Positions 24,105-32,355 of a stretch of DNA of 42,080 nucleotides are shown piece after piece. Below the pieces are notes generated by a model that saw only the letters and a list, made by a program, of their open reading frames with translations, did not search any database and was not told the DNA's origin. Position 1 is the stretch's first letter; every line of letters starts with the position of its first letter. Origin of the DNA: Sphingomonadales bacterium (GTDB taxonomy: Bacteria; Pseudomonadota; Alphaproteobacteria; Sphingomonadales; Sphingomonadaceae). Made by a program: the position numbers and the translations under genes. The DNA is taken from assembly GCA_028871475.1 (NCBI GenBank), contig JAGWMZ010000032.1:1-42080 (forward strand). The letters run 5' to 3'.

Positions 24105-26600
24105 ATGAATGCCTTGCACAGCATCAACAGGGCCCAGCGCGAAAGGCTGGTGGTGATTGGCAACGGCATGGCCGGCTGCCGCGCGGTGGAAGAGATTCTA
24201 GCGCGCGACCCGGCGCGTTTCACCATCACCATCTTCGGCGCCGAACCACGCGTGAATTACAACCGCATCATGCTCTCGCCGGTGCTGGCGGGCGAAAAGG
24301 CGTTCGACGACATCGTGATCAACGATGCCGCCTGGTATGCCGACAATGCTATCAGGCTGGTTTCGGGCGATCCGGTGGTCTCCATCGATCGCGTGAAACA
24401 GGTGGTGATCAGCAAGGCCGGTGTGGTGGAGCCCTATGACCGCCTGCTGATTGCCACCGGATCGGAGCCTTTCATCATTCCGGTGCCGGGCAAGGATCTG
24501 GAGGGCGTGGTGACCTTCCGTGACCTTGACGATGTGGACAAGATGCTGGCTGCCGCGGAACTGGGGGGCTCTGCGGTGGTCATCGGTGGCGGCCTGCTGG
24601 GGCTGGAGGCTGCGCATGGCCTGTCTCTGCGCGGTATGGCCGTCACCGTGGTCCATCTGATGCCCACGCTGATGGAGCGCCAGCTCGACGAGGCGGCGGG
24701 CTGGCTCTTGAAGAGCGAACTGGAACGGCGTGGCCAGACCATCCTGACCGGGGCCGACACCGCCGAAATTCTAGGACGCGATGGCAAGGTGGCGGGCGTC
24801 AAGTTGAAGGATGGCCGAGAGATTTCCGCCGACATCGTGGTGATGGCCGTCGGCATCCGCCCGGGCACGGCGCTGGCCAGGGCAGCCGGGCTGGAGGTGG
24901 AGCGCGGCATTCTGGTTGACGACCACATGCTGACGAGCGACCCGGCGATCATGGCTGTTGGCGAATGCGTGCAGCATAATGGCGCCTGCTACGGCCTTGT
25001 GGCCCCCCTGTGGGAGATGTGCCGCAGCCTGGCCGATGCCGCCACCGGCCAGCCCAGCGGCTACACCGGCTCGGTCACCTCGACCAAGCTGAAGGTCTCG
25101 GGCATCGACCTTTTCTCGGCGGGCAATTTTTCGGGCGGCGAGGGCTGCGAAGACATCGTGATGCGCGATGCCGCCCATGGCATCTACAAGCGTGTCATCG
25201 TCAAGGACGGCAAGCTCGTCGGCGCGGTGCTCTATGGCGACACCGCCGATGGCAACTGGTATTTCGACCTGCTCAAACGCGGCGAGGATATTGCCGACAT
25301 CCGACAGGCGCTGATCTTCGGTCAGGCCTTTGCCATGGGTGGTGGCGCCTCGGCCGATCCGCATGCCGCCGTCGCCGCGCTGTCGGATGACGCAGAAATC
25401 TGCGGCTGCAACGGTGTGAGCAAGGGCACGGTCGTTGCCACCATCCATGGCGGGGCCTGCTCGCTTGATGCGGTGCGCAGCCAGTGCAAGGCTTCGGCGT
25501 CCTGTGGGTCCTGCACGGGTCTGGTCGAGAGCCTGCTGGCCATCACGCTGGGCGATGAGGTCAAATCGGGGCCGAAAACCGTCTGCAAATGCACCAGCTT
25601 CAGCCATGATGATGTGCGCCGCCTGATCCTTGAAAAGGAGTTGAAGGCCATCCCGCAGGTCATGCAGGAACTGCATTGGACCACGCCTGATGGCTGCGCC
25701 TCCTGCCGCCCGGCGCTCAACTACTATCTGCTCTGCGCCTGGCCGGGCGAGTATGTTGACGATCAGAAGAGCCGCTTCGTCAATGAACGCATGCACGCCA
25801 ACATTCAGAAGGATGGCACTTATTCGGTGGTGCCGCGCATGTGGGGCGGGGTGACCACCCCCAATGAACTGCGCGCCATTGCCGATGCCGCCGACAAATA
25901 TGGCGCCCGCATGGTGAAGGTGACGGGCGGCCAGCGTCTCGACCTCTTTGGCATCAAAAAGGAGGACCTGCCCGCGATCTGGGCTGATCTGAACGCGGCG
26001 GGGATGGTGTCGGGCCATGCCTATGGCAAGAGCCTGCGCACCGTTAAGACTTGCGTCGGCAGCGAATGGTGCCGTTTTGGCACGCAGGATTCGACTGGCC
26101 TTGGCATCAAGGCCGAGCAGATGACCTGGGGAAGCTGGATGCCGCACAAGTTCAAGATCGCGGTCAGCGGCTGCCCACGCAATTGCGCCGAGGCGACGAT
26201 CAAGGATTTCGGTGTGATCTGCGTCGATTCGGGTTACGAACTGCATGTTGGTGGCAATGGCGGCATCCATCTGCGCGGCACCGATCTCCTCTGCAAGGTG
26301 ACCACCGAGCAGGAAGCGCTCGACACTTGCGCCGCTTTCATCCAGCTTTACCGCGAACAGGCCTGGTATCTGGAACGCACCGCGCCGTGGATTGAACGCG
26401 TCGGCCTTGACCATGTGAAAGCCGCGCTGTTTGATGAGCCCGATGCGATCGAGGAACTGGCTGCCCGTTTCCGCTATTCGCAGCAGTTCATGCAGCATGA
26501 CCCATGGGCGCGCCGCGCGGCGGGAGAGGAGTCGCAATTGCATCAGCATCTGGCGGAGTTCCGCCCCTTTCCCACCATGATGAAGGAGGCTGCGGAATGA
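24105..26600 (+). CDS. nirB: NADH-dependent assimilatory nitrite reductase, large subunit
   Basis: Reduces nitrite to ammonium with NADH; 831 residues. The N-terminal FAD/NAD part shows LVVIGNGMAGCRAVEEIL and GGSAVVIGGGLLGLEAAHGLSLRGM. A BFD-like 2Fe-2S region has ICGCNGVSKGTVV and KASASCGSCTGLVESLL, with CKCTSFSHDDVRRLI after it. The siroheme/4Fe-4S part has TCVGSEWCRFGTQDST and SGCPRNCAEATIKDFG, giving the four Cys ligands. The ATG at 24105 (MNALHSINRAQ) is preceded by GGAG; an in-frame ATG at 24009 falls inside the leader structures and is rejected. First gene of nirB-nirD-cobA. Confidence 0.97.
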   Translation: MNALHSINRAQRERLVVIGNGMAGCRAVEEILARDPARFTITIFGAEPRVNYNRIMLSPVLAGEKAFDDIVINDAAWYADNAIRLVSGDPVVSIDRVKQVVISKAGVVEPYDRLLIATGSEPFIIPVPGKDLEGVVTFRDLDDVDKMLAAAELGGSAVVIGGGLLGLEAAHGLSLRGMAVTVVHLMPTLMERQLDEAAGWLLKSELERRGQTILTGADTAEILGRDGKVAGVKLKDGREISADIVVMAVGIRPGTALARAAGLEVERGILVDDHMLTSDPAIMAVGECVQHNGACYGLVAPLWEMCRSLADAATGQPSGYTGSVTSTKLKVSGIDLFSAGNFSGGEGCEDIVMRDAAHGIYKRVIVKDGKLVGAVLYGDTADGNWYFDLLKRGEDIADIRQALIFGQAFAMGGGASADPHAAVAALSDDAEICGCNGVSKGTVVATIHGGACSLDAVRSQCKASASCGSCTGLVESLLAITLGDEVKSGPKTVCKCTSFSHDDVRRLILEKELKAIPQVMQELHWTTPDGCASCRPALNYYLLCAWPGEYVDDQKSRFVNERMHANIQKDGTYSVVPRMWGGVTTPNELRAIADAADKYGARMVKVTGGQRLDLFGIKKEDLPAIWADLNAAGMVSGHAYGKSLRTVKTCVGSEWCRFGTQDSTGLGIKAEQMTWGSWMPHKFKIAVSGCPRNCAEATIKDFGVICVDSGYELHVGGNGGIHLRGTDLLCKVTTEQEALDTCAAFIQLYREQAWYLERTAPWIERVGLDHVKAALFDEPDAIEELAARFRYSQQFMQHDPWARRAAGEESQLHQHLAEFRPFPTMMKEAAE

Positions 26601-26950
26601 TCGGAGACTGGCTCGACATTGGCCCGGTGACCCAGATCGACCCGGGCAACGCGCGCACCATGCCGGTGCAGGGCGGCGAGGAGATCGCCATTTTCCACAC
26701 GATGGGGGGCGAGTTTTTCGCGCTGGTCAATGCCTGCCCGCACAAGCATGGGCCGCTCTCTCAGGGCATCGTGCATGGCACCGAAGTGACCTGTCCTCTG
26801 CACAGCTGGAAGATCAGCCTGAAAACCGGCCATGCGCTGGGGGATGATAAGGGATGTGTGCCCACCATTCCGCTGAAAGTGGACGCGGGCCGCATCTATC
26901 TGTTGCGCGAAGCGGTGATCGGTGCGCGGGCACCGGAACGAGCGGCATGA
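26597..26950 (+). CDS. nirD: Nitrite reductase small subunit (Rieske-like)
   Basis: 117-residue partner of NirB with a Rieske fold. Unlike some NirD proteins, it keeps the full cluster motif C-P-H-K-H-G ... C-P-L-H-S-W, so it can bind a 2Fe-2S centre. It overlaps the nirB stop by 4 bases (ATGA), with GGAGG upstream. Confidence 0.95.
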   Translation: MIGDWLDIGPVTQIDPGNARTMPVQGGEEIAIFHTMGGEFFALVNACPHKHGPLSQGIVHGTEVTCPLHSWKISLKTGHALGDDKGCVPTIPLKVDAGRIYLLREAVIGARAPERAA

Positions 26951-27759
26951 CTTGGCGCCGCGCCCTTGAAGACTTTCCCGCCGGCCTCGTCTGGCTGGTG
27001 GGCGCTGGGCCGGGCGACCCCGAATTGCTGACTCGCAAGGCCGAGCGGCTGATCCGCGCGGCCGAGGTGATCTTTTACGATGCGCTGGTGGGCCCCGGCG
27101 TGCTGGCGCTGGCGCGCGAAGGCACGCGGATGGTCAACGTCGGCAAGCGTTCGGGCCGCCACAGCAAGGCGCAGGAGAGCATCAACGATTTGCTGCTGGC
27201 CGCCGCGCGGGAAGGCAAGCGGGTGGTGCGCCTGAAAGGCGGCGACCCGTCGATTTTCGGCCGCAGCGCGGAGGAGATGGACCATCTGACCGCGGGCGGG
27301 GTGACGTGCCGCATTTGCCCGGGTGTCACCACGGCCAGTGCTGCGGCGGCGGACGGGCTGGCATCGCTGACCTTGCGCGGCGCGGCGCGGGGGATCACTT
27401 TTGTGACCGCCCATTTGCGCGCAGGCGAACCGCTCAAGCTGGATTGGGAGTCATTGGCCCGCCCCCATGCCACGCTGGGCATCTATATGGGCCGTGCCGC
27501 CGCGCCGGAGATTGCCCGCCAACTCATCGCAGCCGGGCGGGCGCCGGAAACGCCGGTGATGGTGGCAGTGAATGTCTCATTGCCCGATGAAAGGCTGATT
27601 CGCGGCACTTTGGCGACGCTTGGCTTTCTGGTGCAGGCAATCAGTGACGATGATCCCACACTGCTGCTGATCGGCGAGGCGGTGGCGCCGCGCGCCCAAC
27701 CAGGCCTTTCCCTTGCCCAAGCCTTGACTGCAAGCGCCAACGGGCAGGACCAGCGCTGA
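26947..27759 (+). CDS. cobA: Uroporphyrinogen-III C-methyltransferase
   Basis: SAM-dependent enzyme that methylates uroporphyrinogen III at C2 and C7 to precorrin-2, the first step to siroheme, the cofactor of NirB. 270 residues. Motifs: VWLVGAGPGDPELLTRKAERLI, VIFYDALV, VNVGKRSGRHSKAQESIN, VVRLKGGDPSIFGR, CPGVTTASAAAA and the C-terminal DPTLLLIGEAV. It lacks the CysG dehydrogenase/ferrochelatase domain, so another enzyme must finish siroheme. It overlaps the nirD stop by 4 bases and is probably translationally coupled. Confidence 0.95.
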   Translation: MTWRRALEDFPAGLVWLVGAGPGDPELLTRKAERLIRAAEVIFYDALVGPGVLALAREGTRMVNVGKRSGRHSKAQESINDLLLAAAREGKRVVRLKGGDPSIFGRSAEEMDHLTAGGVTCRICPGVTTASAAAADGLASLTLRGAARGITFVTAHLRAGEPLKLDWESLARPHATLGIYMGRAAAPEIARQLIAAGRAPETPVMVAVNVSLPDERLIRGTLATLGFLVQAISDDDPTLLLIGEAVAPRAQPGLSLAQALTASANGQDQR

Positions 27760-27768
27760 TCCTGCCCG
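27741..27768. terminator. Terminator-like hairpin between cobA and araD1
   Basis: CGGGCAGGA (27741-27749) and TCCTGCCCG (27760-27768) form a 9-bp stem that includes the cobA stop codon in its loop. It sits between convergent genes and may stop both; the T-run is poor on either strand. Confidence 0.5.
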
Positions 27769-27777
27769 CCTTCATGG

Positions 27778-28767
27778 TCAGAGCGCCTTGACCGAGACCT
27801 CTTCCGCCGGCGCGCGGGTCAGCGCATTGGCCAGCGGCAGGGTGAAGGGGGCGGCCTCGATCTCGAAGACATCGCCTTCCTGCGTGGTGATGCCATCGGC
27901 GCAGGACAGGGTGGCCGTGCCGAAGAAATGCACATGCACATCGCCCGCCACACGGAACAGGCCATATTTGAAATGGTGATGTTCCAGATTGGCGATGGTG
28001 TGCGACATGTTCGCCTCGCCCGAAAGGAAGGGCTTTTCCCAGATGACCGTGCCATCGCGGCGAATGCGGCTGGCGCCCTGCAGATCCTGCGGCAGTTCGC
28101 CGATCAGCAGCTCGGCGCCCAGCGAGGCCTGACGCAGCTTGGAATGGGCCAGCCACAGGTAATTGTGGCGCTCGGTCACATGGTCGGAAAATTCATTGGC
28201 CAGCGCAAAGCCGAGACGGAAGGGCGTGCCATCACGGCCGATGAGGTAGATGCCCGCCAGCTCCGGTTCCTCGCCGCCATCCTGCGCGAAGGCGGGCATG
28301 GCGAAGGGCTGGCCCGGCGCGACGATACCCGTGCCATTGCCCTTGTAGAACCATTCGGGCTGCTGGCCGACCTCGCCGGGGGCAGGCTTGCCGCCTTCCA
28401 GCCCTTCAAGGAACATGCGCATGGAATCGGTGAGTTTCTCGCCCGAGGCTGCGGCATGCATCTGGTCGCGCCCCTTGGCCGAGCCAAGATGCGTCAGGCC
28501 CGTGCCTGTCATCTGCAGATGCGCCGGGTCCTCATGGTCGATGGGGGCGAGCAGGCGCCCGGCGGTCAGTTCCGCCGCCAGATCGACCGAAGCGCCGCGC
28601 CCGGCGGCTTCCGCCGCCTGAGCCAGGCTCTGCCCGGCGGCGATGGCACGCTGGGCCAGTTCGCGGGTGGAAGTGACGCCGTGCAAGAAAAAGGCCTCGG
28701 CGCCATCGGCCAGAATGACCGAGCGGGTGCCATTGTCGGCGCGGTGTTGCAGCAAACGAAGGGTCAT
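27778..28767 (-). CDS. AraD1/GguC-family protein, FAH superfamily (sugar-acid dehydratase)
   Basis: 329 residues, cytoplasmic. It resembles the AraD1/GguC family of the fumarylacetoacetate hydrolase superfamily, thought to act as 2-keto-3-deoxy-sugar-acid (for example L-arabinonate-derived) dehydratases. Visible blocks: GTGLTHLGSAKGRDQMHA, PEWFYKGNGTGIVAPGQPF, EPELAGIYLIGRDGTPFRLGFALANEFSDH (acidic metal ligands), SLGAELLIGELPQDLQG and GDVHVHFFGTATLS. The start overlaps the transporter stop by 4 bases. With that permease it forms a sugar-use operon; the exact sugar is not certain. Confidence 0.87.
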   Translation of the reverse strand: MTLRLLQHRADNGTRSVILADGAEAFFLHGVTSTRELAQRAIAAGQSLAQAAEAAGRGASVDLAAELTAGRLLAPIDHEDPAHLQMTGTGLTHLGSAKGRDQMHAAASGEKLTDSMRMFLEGLEGGKPAPGEVGQQPEWFYKGNGTGIVAPGQPFAMPAFAQDGGEEPELAGIYLIGRDGTPFRLGFALANEFSDHVTERHNYLWLAHSKLRQASLGAELLIGELPQDLQGASRIRRDGTVIWEKPFLSGEANMSHTIANLEHHHFKYGLFRVAGDVHVHFFGTATLSCADGITTQEGDVFEIEAAPFTLPLANALTRAPAEEVSVKAL

Positions 28768-30092
28768 GCAAAATCCTCGGAAAGAGCAGCGTCCTGCGGG
28801 TCAGGCAGGGCGTGGGTGGGACGCGAACCCCACAGCGCGTAAAAGAGCACGTAAAGCTCGCAGGCGGCGGTCAGCAGGAAGGAGTTCTGCAGGCCGAAAT
28901 GGTCGGCCAGCCAGCCCTGCACCACCACCAGCGCGCCGCCGGCAATCGCCATGATGAGGAGGCCCGAGCCTTCTTCGGTCAGCGGGCCCAGCCCCTTGAT
29001 GCCGAGGGTGAAGATGGTGGGGAACATGATCGAGTGGAACAGGCCGACCAGGATCAGCGACCACATGGCGACGGGCCCGGTGGTGAAGACGGTGACCATC
29101 ATGACGATGAAAGCCCCCACCGAGAAGGCAGCCAGCACATGCTCGGCGCGGAACTTCTGCATGATGGCAGAACCGGCAAAACGCCCGACCATCATCCCGC
29201 CCCACAGGAAGGAGAGATAGCGCCCGGCCTCTTCATGAGTGAGATTGGCAATGGTGGGCTGGCTGACGAAATTGACGAAGAGATTGGCGACGCCGATTTC
29301 CGCGATCAGATAGATGAAGATCGCCGGAATGCCGAAAACCAGATTGCGGTGGTTCCACAGCGAATGCTGCGCGCGCTCCGCCGCAGCCACGCGCTGATTG
29401 CCGCCGCCCATGGCGGGCAGGGGAAAGCGCAGGAACACCACCGCCAGCACCACCAGCACGCCCGCCACCAGCGCATAGGGCAGGATCACCGAATGAGCGT
29501 CAGCCAGACGCTCGGCATGGGTGAGGGTAACACCCGCCGCGGCGGTCCCGCTCTTCGACCGGCCCAGGATAAGATAGGCGCCGAACATGGGCGCCAGCAT
29601 GGTGCCCGCCGAATTGAGCGCCTGCACCAGATTGAGCCGAGAGGATGCGGTCTCTGGCTTGCCGACCACGGCGACGTAAGGGTTGGCCGCGACCTGCAGC
29701 AGGGTGATGCCGCTGGCGATGACGAAGAGCATGACCAGCGTGACGCCATAGGAGGGGATGGAGGCCGCCACCATCATGCCCAGCGCGCCCGCCGCCATGA
29801 TGGCCAGCCCCACCACGATGGAATGTTTGTAACCGATGCGCTCGATCAGCTTGGCCGAGGGGATGGAGGCCACGAAATAGGCGATGAACCAGACCGATTC
29901 GATCAGCGTGGTCTGCGTATAGTTGAGTTCAAACACGCTGCGCAGATGCGGCAGCAGCGTGTTGTTGATGACCGTGATGAAGCCCCACATGAAGAACAGC
30001 GTGGCCAGCAGCGACAGCGCCGGGCCATAGCGGACGCCTGTCCCCGTGTGATCAACCGATGCCGGAGTGGCCGTGGAAAGCGGTGGCGCCAT
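28764..30092 (-). CDS. FucP-type sugar/proton MFS transporter
   Basis: 442 residues with 12 predicted hydrophobic segments. The N-terminal LLATLFFMWGFITVINNTLLPHL and the LLQVAANPYVAVVGKPETASSRLNLVQALNSAGTMLAPMFGAYL block are typical of the fucose/glucose/galactose permease branch. AGAGGA lies before the ATG. It would import a hexose or pentose whose acid derivative is handled by the AraD1-like enzyme encoded next. No regulator gene is adjacent. Confidence 0.92.
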   Translation of the reverse strand: MAPPLSTATPASVDHTGTGVRYGPALSLLATLFFMWGFITVINNTLLPHLRSVFELNYTQTTLIESVWFIAYFVASIPSAKLIERIGYKHSIVVGLAIMAAGALGMMVAASIPSYGVTLVMLFVIASGITLLQVAANPYVAVVGKPETASSRLNLVQALNSAGTMLAPMFGAYLILGRSKSGTAAAGVTLTHAERLADAHSVILPYALVAGVLVVLAVVFLRFPLPAMGGGNQRVAAAERAQHSLWNHRNLVFGIPAIFIYLIAEIGVANLFVNFVSQPTIANLTHEEAGRYLSFLWGGMMVGRFAGSAIMQKFRAEHVLAAFSVGAFIVMMVTVFTTGPVAMWSLILVGLFHSIMFPTIFTLGIKGLGPLTEEGSGLLIMAIAGGALVVVQGWLADHFGLQNSFLLTAACELYVLFYALWGSRPTHALPDPQDAALSEDFA

Positions 30093-30154
30093 GAGGGTCC
30101 TCTGCAGATAAAGAGCCGGTCATCACCCAAAAGATGCGGCTCGGGTTCTGTTCT

Positions 30155-30170
30155 ATTTGTCTGACTATAT
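30155..30170. promoter_or_regulatory. Possible GntR-type operator before the sugar operon
   Basis: ATTTGTCTGACTATAT is an imperfect palindrome around GTC-T-GAC, the arrangement bound by many GntR-family regulators of sugar-acid genes. It lies 63 bases upstream of the transporter start. No other evidence. Confidence 0.3.
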
Positions 30171-30294
30171 CTGGCGCGACGCGGCGTCAATGGTTCTGGG
30201 GCGGCTTTGCGCCGATACGCGCAGGGCCTGGGCAAGGCTGTGACAAAAGCGCTGGCAATCGGGGGAAAGCGCTGCTAACCGCGTGGCATAACAG

Positions 30295-30371
30295 GCACCC
30301 ATAGCTCAGCTGGATAGAGCGCTGCCCTCCGAAGGCAGAGGCCAGAGGTTCGAATCCTCTTGGGTGCACCA
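30295..30371 (+). tRNA. tRNA-Arg (anticodon CCG)
   Basis: A complete 77-base cloverleaf with encoded CCA: acceptor GCACCCA/TGGGTGC, D arm AGCTCAGCTGGATAGAGC, anticodon stem CTGCC/GGCAG with loop CTCCGAA (anticodon CCG), T arm AGAGG-TTCGAAT-CCTCT and discriminator A. It reads CGG. The accessory region starts here: the serine recombinase on the opposite strand ends inside this gene. Confidence 0.97.
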
Positions 30372-31970
30372 TTCCCGTTCAGCTTTGGGCACCAGATGTG
30401 GGGCTGTGCCGGAGGCTGCCGCGGCCAAGGCATCCTTGGTGCCGGTGATCCGGATACGATGGTGTCCCACCTCGACACGGTCCACCAGCAGCCTGAGATA
30501 CTCCCGGCGAAAGCGTTTGTCCTTGGACCCGAACTTGGAGGTCAGAAGGGCTCCGAACTTGTCCAGGATCTCTGGGGTGATTGCCAGATTGCCGTCAGCG
30601 AGTTGGCGTTCCACCAAGGCAATGTCGGCAGACACCGCAGTTTTTTGCGCCGCAATGTTGCCAAGCTCGCTGGCGATCTGAGGATCGTCGGGGCTGCAAA
30701 TGCCTGAGCGAACCAATTTGATGACATTGGCGCTTTCACCATCAAGATTGCTCAAGCGTGCCTTGAGCCGCTTGAGTTCCAACCTTCTGCCAGTGCGCGC
30801 CTCTTCGCTGCGGTTAAGCCAGGATTGGAGCAGCAGGTGAAGCCTTTGAGGAGCGAGGACCTCGCTCGTCACTGCATCGACGACCAGGTCATCGAGCGCC
30901 TCAAGCCCGATTCGCCGGCCGGAACATTCCGTCGGGCCCGAGCTTTTGCGGCGGTGGCAGGTGTAATAGCGATACTGGCCGGATTTGCCCGTGGCTGTGG
31001 TCATACCGCCGCCGCATCCGTCGCCGCCACATCCGCATACGACGCGGCCGGTCAGCAAGTTGGTCTCGGTTTTTTCGGCGGATGCGCCCATGCGTGGATC
31101 GCGTGCCGCCATCTGGGCCCGCACGGCGTAGAACAGATCCTCTTCGATGATAGGTGGAACAGGGATGGGGACCCACTCCTCTTCGGGGCGGATCATTTTT
31201 GTGCGTGAGTCACGCTGATTGTACATGATGACGCCGACGTAGGCCGTGTTCGTCAGGATCAGATGCACGTTCGAAACATGGAACGGCTTCCCGCGAAGGC
31301 GCTCGCCGCGTGCGTTCAGGATCTGGGCGAGGCGGGTAATGCCCACCGGCCCGCGGTCATCACCTTCAAGATAGGTCTGGAAGATGAAGCGAACGATGTC
31401 TGCCGCAACGGGATCATGGACAAGCTGTTTGCGATCTTTCCCTTTGGGCTGAGGGACGGCAACGGTCTGGAAGCCGAATGGAGGCGTTTGGCCATTCCAG
31501 TTTCCCCTGACCGCATTTTCCAGCATGGTTCGACGGACATGCTTGCTGTTTTCCGCGGAATGATACTCGTCAAAGAGGGCCAGCATGCCCACTGCCAGCT
31601 CGGAAGCCGGATCTTCGCCAAACGATTGCGTGATCGAAATGATGCGCACCTTATGCCGCTGGAGCTGGGCCTTGTATTGCATGAAATCCAGCGCATTCCG
31701 GAAGAGGCGCGACAATGAATGGACGAGGATGATGTCAATGTCGCCGCTACCGTTCATGGCATCGGACATCATCACCTTGAACTGGGGGCGTTCATCGTTC
31801 TTGGCGCTCTTCGCATCCACATAGGATTTAGCGAAGATCGCACCCTGCTCGGCGATCCAGCGCTCGGCATAGGCGATCTGATCGGGCACGGAGATGGCAT
31901 TGTCCGATTGCCGCTTCGTGGAAACGCGCGCGTAGATCGCTACTTTTTTGCCCGCGAAGTTGTTTTGCAT
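30306..31970 (-). CDS. Large serine recombinase, C-terminus overlapping tRNA-Arg
   Basis: Site-specific recombinase of 554 residues, likely the integrase of the island. The start at 31970 (MQNNFAGKKVAIYARVSTKR) has GAGGGG upstream. The catalytic domain shows AIYARVS17TKRQ and DIDIILVHSLSRLFRNALDF; the recombinase domain has PPFGFQTV and VGITRLAQILNARGERLRGKPF; a zinc ribbon follows (CGCGGDGCGGGM ... YYTCHRR ... TECSGRRI) and then a coiled-coil segment. The last 21 or so codons (CTQEDSNLWPLPSEGSALSS) are the antisense of tRNA-Arg, so the present C-terminus depends on the integration site. Confidence 0.93.
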   Translation of the reverse strand: MQNNFAGKKVAIYARVSTKRQSDNAISVPDQIAYAERWIAEQGAIFAKSYVDAKSAKNDERPQFKVMMSDAMNGSGDIDIILVHSLSRLFRNALDFMQYKAQLQRHKVRIISITQSFGEDPASELAVGMLALFDEYHSAENSKHVRRTMLENAVRGNWNGQTPPFGFQTVAVPQPKGKDRKQLVHDPVAADIVRFIFQTYLEGDDRGPVGITRLAQILNARGERLRGKPFHVSNVHLILTNTAYVGVIMYNQRDSRTKMIRPEEEWVPIPVPPIIEEDLFYAVRAQMAARDPRMGASAEKTETNLLTGRVVCGCGGDGCGGGMTTATGKSGQYRYYTCHRRKSSGPTECSGRRIGLEALDDLVVDAVTSEVLAPQRLHLLLQSWLNRSEEARTGRRLELKRLKARLSNLDGESANVIKLVRSGICSPDDPQIASELGNIAAQKTAVSADIALVERQLADGNLAITPEILDKFGALLTSKFGSKDKRFRREYLRLLVDRVEVGHHRIRITGTKDALAAAASGTAPHLVPKAEREWCTQEDSNLWPLPSEGSALSS

Positions 31971-32001
31971 ATACCCCTCAAAACAAGAAGCCGGATGCAC
32001 C

Positions 32002-32289
32002 TCATGGGTTGAAGAGGGCGGCAATTTCAGCACCAAGGAGGCGATCCAGCAGGGCGACCTCCTCATCAAGGACATGTGTAGAGCCGATGGATGCGCTCAG
32101 GACCTCATACTCCTGACCTTTCACGCGGGCGATCTTGAGCTTGTCCGTGGGGCGTTTGGTGTCGGTGCGCGATCCGGCGTCCAGGGCCTGCTGTGTGTGG
32201 CCGACCTGTCGTGTCAGCCGACGCCCGAATCCAGCCAGCCCTTCGGTACGGGCATCGACTGCTTCGGGAGAGGGCGCTGGCTGCGGCAT
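32002..32289 (-). CDS. Small island protein upstream of the recombinase
   Basis: 95 residues; not recognised. The C-terminal half (LKIARVKGQEYEVLSASIGSTHVLDEEVALLDRLLGAEIAALFNP) looks like a compact folded domain, while the N-terminus is polar and Pro/Arg rich. It ends 31 bases before the recombinase start on the same strand, so the two are likely co-transcribed and it may be an accessory factor. GGGAG abuts the ATG, which is closer than usual. Confidence 0.5.
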   Translation of the reverse strand: MPQPAPSPEAVDARTEGLAGFGRRLTRQVGHTQQALDAGSRTDTKRPTDKLKIARVKGQEYEVLSASIGSTHVLDEEVALLDRLLGAEIAALFNP

Positions 32290-32355
32290 CTCCCAGGTTA
32301 TGATGATCAGAGGTCATCGTGACCAAGGTCCCTACCCGATGATTTTTGAATGCCC

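Noticed and set aside
30187..30372. Small minus-strand frame reading through the tRNA (HPRGFEPLASAFGG type)
   Set aside because: This is the familiar false product obtained by translating the antisense of a tRNA gene.
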